This document shows, in pieces, positions 1-6,233 of a stretch of 6,787 nt of DNA (positions are counted from its first letter, which is position 1; every line of letters starts with the position of its first letter). A program made the translations under genes and the position numbers. The notes under the pieces were generated by a model. It was given only the letters and a program-made list of their open reading frames with translations. It had not been told where the DNA came from and searched no databases. The stretch lies in the NCBI GenBank assembly GCA_030601615.1, contig JAUVTH010000077.1, forward strand, positions 1 to 6,787. Reading direction: 5' to 3'. The stretch is from Gemmatimonadota bacterium. GTDB taxonomy: Bacteria > Gemmatimonadota > Gemmatimonadetes > Palauibacterales > Palauibacteraceae.

Positions 1-138
1 GATTCGGTCCTTCACCGAGCCGCCGGGATTGAAGTACTCGAGCTTGGCGAGCACGGTGTACGGGAGGCCGGCTGCGAGCCGGTTGATCCTCACCAGAGGC
101 GTGTTTCCACTCGTGCCGAGCATGTTTTCGTGCCACAT
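1..138 (-). CDS. PLP-dependent cysteine synthase / cystathionine beta-synthase family protein, N-terminal fragment
   Basis: Only the first 46 codons are inside the window; the gene continues past the left edge. The family forms or breaks C-S bonds on a PLP cofactor: cysteine synthase makes cysteine from O-acetylserine and sulfide, and cystathionine beta-synthase condenses serine with homocysteine. Two hallmark blocks are visible: a GNTPLVRIN segment at about residues 11-19 and an AKLEYFNPGGSVKDRI segment at about 31-46, whose lysine in the SVKDR motif is the expected Schiff-base lysine. The YFNPGGSVKDRI wording resembles cystathionine beta-synthase-like proteins slightly more than CysK, but the fragment cannot decide. 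The ATG at 138 is chosen because GAGGAG lies 9 nt upstream; a second ATG at residue 6 (123) has no such site. The frame stays open further upstream, but that translation does not resemble the family. The gene is divergent from the sensor operon, so a functional link is not implied. Confidence 0.9.
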   Translation of the reverse strand, partial: MWHENMLGTSGNTPLVRINRLAAGLPYTVLAKLEYFNPGGSVKDRI

Positions 139-261
139 GCAGTCCGTCTCCTCGAAGCGCAGCGGGTGTGTCGCGATGCCCAATCGTTCGTTTCCGGCGG
201 AGAAGATGCCGGCGGACCCGCCCGCCCGGTAAACCCGGAAGCGCGAGGCCGTACATAGCAG

Positions 262-300
262 CATACCAATATAGTCTGAGAACCCGATCGGATTGTACCC
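262..300. promoter_or_regulatory. AT-richer island, candidate promoter area
   Basis: This is the least GC-rich stretch of the divergent spacer. On the minus strand it contains TATATT (273 down to 268) and TACAAT (297 down to 292), each one mismatch from the sigma-70 -10 hexamer. On the plus strand TATAGT lies at 270-275. None has a good -35 hexamer at 16-18 bp. Either minus-strand box would give the cysteine synthase-like gene a leader of roughly 120-150 nt. The call rests on composition and -10 resemblance only. Confidence 0.25.
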
Positions 301-346
301 GTGGCACTGAGGGAGTGAAACGTGCGAGCTACTCCCGACCTTCGGA

Positions 347-380
347 TCAGGATTACAGGGTCAGGATTCTCTGTGATCCT
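347..380. repeat. Direct repeat TCAGGATT with overlapping inverted repeat AGGAT / ATCCT
   Basis: TCAGGATT occurs at 347-354 and again at 361-368, a 14-bp period. The second copy also forms an inverted repeat, AGGAT (363-367) with ATCCT (376-380) around an 8-nt spacer. These short motifs sit 160-190 bp upstream of the sensor start and just before the CGGGCAAAGT tandem. They could be part of a regulator site, but units of 5-8 bp can occur by chance. Confidence 0.35.
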
Positions 381-387
381 CTGCTTT

Positions 388-408
388 CGGGCAAAGTACG
401 GGCAAAGT
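388..408. promoter_or_regulatory. Tandem direct repeat CGGGCAAAGT, 11-bp period (candidate operator)
   Basis: Two identical 10-bp copies, 388-397 and 399-408, are separated by one base, so the period of 11 bp is close to one DNA helical turn and both copies face the same side of the helix. The site is about 130 bp upstream of the sensor start. AraC-family proteins, including the output domain encoded by the next gene, bind direct rather than inverted repeats, usually with a period near 21 bp. Autoregulation is therefore possible but unproven. What is seen is the repeat; the operator role is inferred. Confidence 0.4.
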
Positions 409-537
409 GGAGATGCAACGATCATCCTCTCTCGAATCATACCGAAGCTTGTCATCACTCCGGTGTTTGTACTGCTTCAGTGCTGAGCGGTTCGTCGCAT
501 GCGCCGTCCACGCAGGGTTTCTCCGAGGCGGGGCGCA

Positions 538-3500
538 ATGTACTGGGAGCGTATTCGTCATACCCGGCGTGACGGAGTCGCGAGAGGCATACGACTGGTC
601 CTGGGAGTCCTCTTCCTGACGACCGGAGCCATGAAGCTGGCCGTCCCCCCGCCGGCTTCGGCCCAGGATCTATCTGCGTCCGCTGTCGATCGCTTCCCGG
701 AGCTGGTGCACGAGCACTGGGGTATCGAGGACGGCCTTCCGCTGGGTCATCTGACGGGCGTCGTGTACGCTGAGAGCGGGTATCTCTGGCTCTCGAGCTA
801 TGATGGGCTGATCCGTTTCGACGGAGCAACATTCTCCGTCTTCAACACCTCCACCAATCCCGAACTACCCACGAACCGGTTCAGTTCTGTACAGGAGGGA
901 CCGGACGGCACGATCTGGGCGGCCGCCGAATACGACTATCTCGTTCGATGGCGGGACGGCCGCTTCGATGTCTTTTCCTTACCGGGTGCCCGCGGCGTGT
1001 CCTTGGGCACGCCACAGTTCGACACAGCCGGCTCGCTGTGGCTCCCCACGAATCGTGGCCTGTTCCTGTTCCGGGACGAATTCCTGGAGCCGCTACCCGG
1101 AATGTCGACTCGTCTCAACGCGCAGACCCTGTTCTGGGATTCCGACGGGTCGGTGTGGCTCGGCTCGGACGGGCGCGGCGCTCTGAGGTGGAGTAAAGGA
1201 ACTGCGACGTTCGCGACCCGCGGAGATACCGTCGTGGGCTCCTGGGTGACCGAGTTCGGGGAGACGCCCGGCGGAACCCTCCTGATGGGCACGGGCCGTG
1301 GTCTCGTGGCCGCGGAAGAGGACCGTTTCGAGCTCATACCTCGACCCGGGGGTGGCGAGATGGTCGTCCGGGCCATTCGGCAGGTATCCCCGGATTCCTT
1401 CCTCGTGTTTTCAGATCGCGGGCTCTACGACTTCGTCGACGGCCGCCTGTCTCTGCGGATCCCCGACCTCGAGGCGACTGGGCTGGGACCCGTCATCGTC
1501 CTGGATACGCCCGAGGGCAACCGCTGGATGGCTACCGGGCAGGAGATCTACCTGGACGATCGCGAGGTCTTTCACAGTGAGTTCCCGATCGCCGCCCTGG
1601 CGTTGGATCGGGAGGGCAGTCTGTGGATGGCGGCCGACGGACTGCACCGGCTGAAACCGTCCATTTTCCGGGTGATCGGTCCGCCGGAGGGTGCCCGGGC
1701 GAACGTGTACGCAATTATGCAGGACTCGCGGGGGAGAATCTGGCTGGGCGGGATCGGCGATTACATAGCGATCTACGACTCCGGGTCCATCCGGAAGCTC
1801 GAGGACGGGCCAACGCTCGCGCAGACGATCACAGAGGATCGGTCCGGAAACATCTGGGTCGGCCGCATCAACTACGGCGCGTGCGTGCTATCCGGATCGA
1901 TCTGCTCCGGCTCCGTGCCGTACGTCGCCAGGCACACGGTCAAGGCCATTTTCGAGGACCGGTCGGGGGGACTGTGGTTCGGGACGGATCACGGGGTGTA
2001 CAGGGATTCCGCCGGGGTCGTCGATCACTGGACCGTCGCCGATGGACTCCCGCACGACTTCGTCCGCGTGTTCCACGAGTCGCGGGACGGTGCCATATGG
2101 ATGGGTACGAACGGCGGTGGGGTCGCCCGTTTTGCGTATGGACAGATCGAGGCTATCACGACGGCGCATGGACTGTCGAGTGACCTCGTGCGGGCAATCC
2201 ACGAGGACGAGCATGGCGTGCTGTGGATCGGTACCGAGGATGCGGGACTGAACCGCTTCCAATTCAGCGGATGGGATCCCGATGCCGGGACCGTCCCGTC
2301 ACTGGACAGCCTGCAGATCACGGTGATCGGTCGCGAGCACGGGCTGTACGACGAAGGCGTGCACGCGATTCTCGACGATGGCCACGGCCGCTACTGGATG
2401 AGCACAAACCGGGGTATTTACTGGGTACTGAAAACGGAATTGGACGATTTCGCGGCAGGGCGCTCCGCAAGTGTGCACTCCATCGCGTATACGGAAAGGC
2501 ATGGCCTCCGGAATCGTGAGGCGAACGGCGGCACCCAATCCCCTGCAATCGTGGCGGCAGACGGACGGCTCTGGTTCGCCACACAGGCCGGCGCGGCGGT
2601 AGTTGATCCGACGGCAATTGACATGTCCGACAACCCGTTCCCTGTGCGGATCGAGTCGATTCGCCCCGAAGGTGAACCGCACATCGTTCCCGAGTGGCCC
2701 GAACGTCCGGACTCCGTTCGCCTCGAAACAGGCCAACGGGATTTTTCCATAGCGTATACGGCCCTCAGTTTCCTGGCGCCGGAGAACCTGCGCTTTCAGT
2801 ACCGCCTCGAGGGCTTCCAGCCGCAGTGGGTCGATGTCGGTAACCGGAGGACGGCATTCTTCACGAACGTTCCGCCCGGCACGTATTCGTTCCGCGTCCG
2901 CGCCGCGAGGGAGGATGGGACGTGGAGGGAAGCCGAGCATCCCGCGGTACTGACGGTGACACCGTTATTCTACGAAACGGACTGGTTTAAGGCGTCGATG
3001 GCAGGCGGGGTCTTCCTCCTCGGCCTGGCAGGCGTTCGCGTGTACGAGCAGAGACACCGAAAGCGCACGTTGGAACTGTCCAGGCTCGTCGCCGAGCGGA
3101 CAGCCACGATCGAGGCACAGTCGGAGCGCCTCAAGGAACTCGACGCCGCTAAGTCGCGCTTCTTCGCGAACATTTCCCACGACTTCCGAACTCCCCTCAC
3201 GCTGACGATCGGACCACTGGAGGATCTGAAGTCCGGGATGCACGGATCGATGACGGATGAGGCTGGCGATCAGGTGGACCTGAGCCTGCGTAGCGCGCGC
3301 CGCGTCCTGCGGCTCGTGAACCAGCTCATGGATGTCGCCAAGCTCGAGGCGGGCGCCGTGCGGGTACGGGCGTCGAAGCAGAATCTCGCGGAATTCGTCG
3401 GGGAGATCGTGCAGGCGTTTGAACCGCTGGCCGAGCGCAGGAAGATCCAGACCACCTTTGACGGTGGACCGGATCCAATTCCCGCGTTCTTTGATCCCGA

Positions 3501-4770
3501 GTTGATGGAGCGTGTGTTTGTAAACCTGCTCTCGAACGCCTTCAAATTCACGCCTCCACAAGGAGCTGTGCGGGTCACGCTCGAGCACCGGGATGCGGAC
3601 TGGCTCGTGGTTACGGTCCGCGATTCGGGTCCTGGGATCGACGCCGAAGACCTGCCGCACATTTTCGAGCGGTTCTACCGGGCCGGGTGGTCCGAGGAGG
3701 AGGGTACGGTAGGAACGGGAATCGGCCTGGCTCTCGCGCATGACCTGGTCGCCCTCCACGACGGCCGGCTGGAAGTGGAAGCCACGCCGGGCTTTGGCGC
3801 TTCATTCGCGGTCTGGCTTCGCACGGGATCCGCACATTTTGCGGAGGATCAGCTCGCGTCCTCAGACCGGGAGGGAGGATCCGGCGCGAAGGCTTCTCGG
3901 GGTCCTGGAGATCTGATCGAGGGTGTCGATGTCGGCAGCGCCCCGCACGTCTCTGATGGGTCCGCCACGAACGCCGAAGACCCGGGCGATGAAGACATCC
4001 CCACCGTGCTGGTCGTCGAGGACAACCCTGACGTGGCCGCATATCTCGGCCGTCATCTGGCTCCCCGGTTCCGTGTTGTCGAGGCCCGCGACGGGGCACA
4101 GGGCCTGGAAAAGGCGCGCAATGTGCTTCCGGACGTCGTGGTGAGCGACGTGATGATGCCCAACATGAGCGGGCTCGAACTCGTAAAGGCGCTTCAGTCG
4201 GATGCGGAGCTTGCCTACGTGCCTGTACTCCTCGTCACGGCACGGGCTGGCCAGGAGCACCGGCTCGAGGCGTTGGAGGCAGGAGCCGCGGACTACCTTA
4301 CGAAGCCGTTCGACGTAGCGGAGCTCGGAGCACGAATCCACAATCTGATCGCGAGCCGCCAGAGGCTGCGTGACCGCCTCGTCCGGGAGTCACGGCTCCA
4401 CCCCACGGCTCTGCCAGCCGAGTCGGCCGCCGATCGTTTCCTCATCAAGCTTCGGGAGACGATTGAGACCCGGATGTCCGATGAGGACTTCGACGTGCGC
4501 GCCCTCGCTCGGGCGATGAGTGAGAGCCGGTCGAGCCTGTACCGGCACCTCATGGACACCTGCGGGCAGACTCCGTCAGAGGTACTCCGCTCCATGCGGC
4601 TGGAGCGCGCCGCCCAGTTGCTCGAGGCGCAGAGCGGCACAATCGCCGACGTCGCTTACGGCGTTGGCTTCAAGAGTGTCTCCCATTTCAGCCGCAGCTT
4701 TCGCGATGCGTACGGCGTCCCTCCCTCCGCGTACGCAGACCGTCAATCCGAGGAATCTGAAGTGCCCTGA
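538..4770 (+). CDS. Hybrid two-component system sensor-regulator (double beta-propeller, Y_Y_Y, histidine kinase, receiver, AraC HTH)
   Basis: This 1410-residue membrane protein should sense an extracytoplasmic ligand and act directly as a transcription factor. Order: signal peptide (hydrophobic about 18-31, ASA-Q cleavage at 42/43); about 15 Reg_prop repeats with W-[LIMV]-x-[GAS] cores over about 55-710, consistent with two seven-bladed propellers; Y_Y_Y domain about 732-800; one transmembrane helix about 818-836; coiled linker; HisKA with SHDFRTPL and phospho-acceptor H881; HATPase with N996/N1000, DSGPGI from D1029 and GTGIGL from G1059; a 60-70-residue acidic linker; receiver with E1161/D1162, phospho-acceptor D1204, T1234 and K1256; AraC-type double HTH about 1301-1402. 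All key residues are present, so it looks functional, and length matches family members (1300-1400). The ATG at 538 is preferred over 499 because a purine-rich GAGGCGGGG precedes it and the N-region is shorter; the ATG at 631 would delete the hydrophobic core. In Bacteroidetes such proteins often sense oligosaccharides; the ligand here is unknown. Confidence 0.95.
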   Translation: MYWERIRHTRRDGVARGIRLVLGVLFLTTGAMKLAVPPPASAQDLSASAVDRFPELVHEHWGIEDGLPLGHLTGVVYAESGYLWLSSYDGLIRFDGATFSVFNTSTNPELPTNRFSSVQEGPDGTIWAAAEYDYLVRWRDGRFDVFSLPGARGVSLGTPQFDTAGSLWLPTNRGLFLFRDEFLEPLPGMSTRLNAQTLFWDSDGSVWLGSDGRGALRWSKGTATFATRGDTVVGSWVTEFGETPGGTLLMGTGRGLVAAEEDRFELIPRPGGGEMVVRAIRQVSPDSFLVFSDRGLYDFVDGRLSLRIPDLEATGLGPVIVLDTPEGNRWMATGQEIYLDDREVFHSEFPIAALALDREGSLWMAADGLHRLKPSIFRVIGPPEGARANVYAIMQDSRGRIWLGGIGDYIAIYDSGSIRKLEDGPTLAQTITEDRSGNIWVGRINYGACVLSGSICSGSVPYVARHTVKAIFEDRSGGLWFGTDHGVYRDSAGVVDHWTVADGLPHDFVRVFHESRDGAIWMGTNGGGVARFAYGQIEAITTAHGLSSDLVRAIHEDEHGVLWIGTEDAGLNRFQFSGWDPDAGTVPSLDSLQITVIGREHGLYDEGVHAILDDGHGRYWMSTNRGIYWVLKTELDDFAAGRSASVHSIAYTERHGLRNREANGGTQSPAIVAADGRLWFATQAGAAVVDPTAIDMSDNPFPVRIESIRPEGEPHIVPEWPERPDSVRLETGQRDFSIAYTALSFLAPENLRFQYRLEGFQPQWVDVGNRRTAFFTNVPPGTYSFRVRAAREDGTWREAEHPAVLTVTPLFYETDWFKASMAGGVFLLGLAGVRVYEQRHRKRTLELSRLVAERTATIEAQSERLKELDAAKSRFFANISHDFRTPLTLTIGPLEDLKSGMHGSMTDEAGDQVDLSLRSARRVLRLVNQLMDVAKLEAGAVRVRASKQNLAEFVGEIVQAFEPLAERRKIQTTFDGGPDPIPAFFDPELMERVFVNLLSNAFKFTPPQGAVRVTLEHRDADWLVVTVRDSGPGIDAEDLPHIFERFYRAGWSEEEGTVGTGIGLALAHDLVALHDGRLEVEATPGFGASFAVWLRTGSAHFAEDQLASSDREGGSGAKASRGPGDLIEGVDVGSAPHVSDGSATNAEDPGDEDIPTVLVVEDNPDVAAYLGRHLAPRFRVVEARDGAQGLEKARNVLPDVVVSDVMMPNMSGLELVKALQSDAELAYVPVLLVTARAGQEHRLEALEAGAADYLTKPFDVAELGARIHNLIASRQRLRDRLVRESRLHPTALPAESAADRFLIKLRETIETRMSDEDFDVRALARAMSESRSSLYRHLMDTCGQTPSEVLRSMRLERAAQLLEAQSGTIADVAYGVGFKSVSHFSRSFRDAYGVPPSAYADRQSEESEVP

Positions 4771-4826
4771 GGTTGCGAGTCCGTATCTCTGTGTGTCAGG
4801 ACACGCCTGGATAAGGATCCGCAACC
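4771..4826 (+). other. 56-nt imperfect stem-loop directly after the sensor stop codon
   Basis: The whole segment folds on itself in register around 4798/4799. The outer stem GGTTGCG (4771-4777) pairs with CGCAACC (4820-4826). The middle stem 4779-4788 pairs with 4809-4818 with one mismatch and two G-U pairs. The apical stem 4791-4796 pairs with 4801-4806 with one G-U and a CAGG loop. That gives 19 Watson-Crick and 3 wobble pairs, with only single or double mismatches and no bulges. It starts on the first base after the TGA at 4768-4770. No U-run follows, so it is not a classical intrinsic terminator. It may be an attenuator, an mRNA processing or stability element, or a decayed palindromic repeat. 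Confidence 0.65.
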
Positions 4827-4868
4827 CAGCTGTTACCACCTTCCTCGTTTCTCCCGTTATCTCGGGGC

Positions 4869-5471
4869 ATGGCGAACGACCAGGCAACTCCCGATCGCGA
4901 TGACAGACCCTCGAAGGGCCTGTCCGATGCCCTGCGCCTCGAGCTGGATCTTCTCGAGACGCTGGCAAGCACGACGGAGAAGGATAGCCCCGCGCCCTCA
5001 GGGCGACTGATTCTCCTCGTCGCGGACGATGACCCGGAGATCCGGGGATACATCAGCCGCTGCGTCCTGGCGCTCAGTGAATCGATCGGAACGGTGGTCG
5101 AGGCTGCCAACGGTAGCCAGGCGCTCGAGCATCTTCGCCACCACGGGGCCGACATCCTGGTCAGCGATGTCGTGATGCCCGTGCTCGACGGCTTTGAGCT
5201 GTGCCGCATCATTCGGCGGGACCCGATCCTCCGCGATCTCCCGATCCTGCTGATCACCGGTGAGGGCGACCCGAGACATATGGAGCGTGAATCCGCCAGG
5301 GCTGGCGCCAACTCCGTGCTGGCCAAGCCATTCAACGCCCGCCGTCTCTGCGACAGGATCGAACTCCTCCTGCGCAGCCGGTCCCCTCCCCCGACCGACG
5401 AAGCTTCCGAGGACCACAGAACGGATCCCGACCCGCATGACGGGGAAAACTCAACGCAGGAGGAATCATGA
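4869..5471 (+). CDS. Stand-alone receiver-domain response regulator
   Basis: This is a 200-residue cytoplasmic protein with one CheY-like receiver domain at about 46-170 and no output domain. The phosphorylation machinery is complete: acidic cluster D53/D54/D55, phospho-acceptor D100 in LVSDVVMP, T130 in LLITGEG, and K153 in LAKPF. A polar 45-residue N-terminus with a probable amphipathic helix (about 18-35) and a 30-residue acidic, Pro/His-rich tail flank the domain; I recognise neither. With no DNA-binding domain it probably works by protein contact, or as a phosphate sink or relay for the kinase encoded just upstream. The ATG is the only in-frame start; the frame closes upstream at a TAA (4812) with no ATG, GTG or TTG between. 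GGGG sits only one base before the ATG, so initiation looks weak. Its TGA overlaps the next gene's ATG by 4 bp, suggesting translational coupling. It follows the sensor gene by 98 bp. Confidence 0.9.
   Translation: MANDQATPDRDDRPSKGLSDALRLELDLLETLASTTEKDSPAPSGRLILLVADDDPEIRGYISRCVLALSESIGTVVEAANGSQALEHLRHHGADILVSDVVMPVLDGFELCRIIRRDPILRDLPILLITGEGDPRHMERESARAGANSVLAKPFNARRLCDRIELLLRSRSPPPTDEASEDHRTDPDPHDGENSTQEES
5458..5467 (+). promoter_or_regulatory. Strong Shine-Dalgarno AGGAGG for the hydrolase gene
   Basis: A perfect AGGAGG at 5458-5463 lies 4 nt before the ATG at 5468, inside the last codons of the receiver gene. With the ATGA overlap it fixes the hydrolase start and would favour re-initiation by ribosomes finishing the receiver gene. 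The spacing is slightly short of optimal. Confidence 0.8.
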
Positions 5472-6205
5472 AACTCAGCCGACTGATCGCAGCGATGGTG
5501 GCCGTGGTGCTGTTCGCCCCCGCCGATGCGTTCGCACAGTTCCCCGAGCCGGGGATGAAATTCGACGCCTCGAACACGGCGCTCGTCATCACAGACCCGC
5601 AAAACGACTTCCTCAGCCCGAATGGTGTGACCTGGGGTGTCGTGGGAGAGAGCGTCACGCGTAACAACACGGTCGCCAACCTGGATGCCCTGATGCAGGC
5701 GGCCAAAGAAAACGGTGTCCAGTTGTTCGTGTCGCCGCACTACTACTACCCGACGGACCACGGTTGGCAGTTCGGCGGCCCTCTCGAAGTGCTCATGCAC
5801 AACATCGGCATGTTCGACCGGGTCAGCCCGCTTTCCCTGGAAGGATTCGAGGGCTCGGGGGCTGACTGGCTGGAGCAGTACAAGCCCTACCTCGAAGACG
5901 GAGTGACCGTCGTAACCAGCCCCCACAAGGTCTACGGCCCCGAGACCAACGATCTCGTCCTTCAGCTTCGCAAGCGGGGCATCGACCGGGTGATCCTGGC
6001 CGGAATGTCGGCCAATCTGTGCGTCGAGGCGCATCTGCGTGAGTTGCTCGAACAGGGCTTCGAAGTCGCCGTGGTCAGCAACGCGACGGCTGCTGCGGAA
6101 GTGCCGGGTCTCAACGGATTCGACTCCGCGATGACGAACTTCCGCTTCATTGCAAACGCGATGTGGACGACCGAAGAGGCCGTGAACACCATGTCGAGCA
6201 ACTAA
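5468..6205 (+). CDS. Exported isochorismatase-family cysteine hydrolase
   Basis: This 245-residue protein belongs to the isochorismatase-like (cysteine hydrolase) superfamily, whose members hydrolyse amides, carbamoyl groups or isochorismate with an Asp-Lys-Cys triad. All three are visible: D43 in ALVITDPQNDF, K154 in SPHKVYGPET, and C185 in MSANLCVEAH, followed by the usual helix and a VVSNATAA strand-loop. A clear Sec signal peptide precedes the domain: K2 and R5, a hydrophobic core of about residues 6-17, and an AFA-Q cleavage site at 23/24. The mature enzyme is therefore predicted to be periplasmic or secreted. Between the Asp and Lys blocks is an aromatic HYYYP segment and a long loop, longer than in nicotinamidases, that may shape the substrate pocket. 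The substrate cannot be assigned; true isochorismatase or nicotinamidase activity seems unlikely given the export signal. It overlaps the receiver gene by 4 bp and lies 28 bp before the lipoprotein gene, so co-transcription is likely. Confidence 0.92.
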   Translation: MKLSRLIAAMVAVVLFAPADAFAQFPEPGMKFDASNTALVITDPQNDFLSPNGVTWGVVGESVTRNNTVANLDALMQAAKENGVQLFVSPHYYYPTDHGWQFGGPLEVLMHNIGMFDRVSPLSLEGFEGSGADWLEQYKPYLEDGVTVVTSPHKVYGPETNDLVLQLRKRGIDRVILAGMSANLCVEAHLRELLEQGFEVAVVSNATAAAEVPGLNGFDSAMTNFRFIANAMWTTEEAVNTMSSN

Positions 6206-6218
6206 TCCGGAAAACACC

Positions 6219-6229
6219 AAGGAAGGAAG
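6219..6229 (+). promoter_or_regulatory. Purine-rich ribosome binding site for the lipoprotein gene
   Basis: AAGGAAGGAAG at 6219-6229 ends 4 nt before the ATG at 6234 and contains two overlapping AGGAAG-like Shine-Dalgarno matches. It lies in the 28-bp gap after the hydrolase TAA and decides the start of the last gene. Confidence 0.75.
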
Positions 6230-6233
6230 AACT

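Larger units (their letters stand above)
139..537. other. Divergent intergenic region
   Basis: About 400 bp separates the divergent starts at 138 (minus) and 538 (plus). I see no convincing gene, tRNA or known riboswitch here. It holds an AT-richer island near 250-300, an 8-bp direct repeat CCGGCGGA at 194-201 and 209-216 (in the presumed leader of the minus-strand gene), a direct repeat TCAGGATT at 347-354 and 361-368, and the tandem repeat CGGGCAAAGT at 388-397 and 399-408. The region must contain the promoters of both flanking transcripts. Open frames crossing it encode Arg/Ser-rich translations typical of noncoding high-GC DNA. Confidence 0.7.

Noticed and set aside
139..268. SAM or other sulfur-metabolism riboswitch in the leader of the cysteine synthase-like gene
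   Set aside because: The leader is GC-rich with a short CCGGCGGA repeat, but I could not recognise the conserved core or helices of a known riboswitch class.
139..360. N-terminal extension of the minus-strand cysteine synthase-like gene through the open upstream frame
   Set aside because: The upstream translation has no resemblance to the family, while GAGGAG sits at a good distance from the ATG at 138 and the conserved GNTPLVR block begins only about 10 residues after that start, as expected.
499..537. ATG at 499 as the start of the sensor gene (13 extra residues)
   Set aside because: No Shine-Dalgarno precedes it and it would add an Arg-rich lead to an already long signal-peptide N-region; the ATG at 538 has a purine-rich upstream stretch. 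It is not fully excluded.
168..572. 134-codon plus-strand open frame in the divergent spacer running into the sensor gene
   Set aside because: It overlaps the sensor start in another frame, has low-complexity Arg-rich translation at its start, lacks a convincing ribosome binding site, and resembles no family.
2965..3759. 264-codon minus-strand open frame opposite the histidine kinase region
   Set aside because: It lies wholly within the coding sequence for the TM, HisKA and HATPase domains on the other strand and has no domain resemblance of its own.
4771..4840. Rho-independent terminator after the sensor gene
   Set aside because: The stem is long, but the bases after 4826 are mixed (CAGCTGTTACC) with no run of T, so classical intrinsic termination is not supported.
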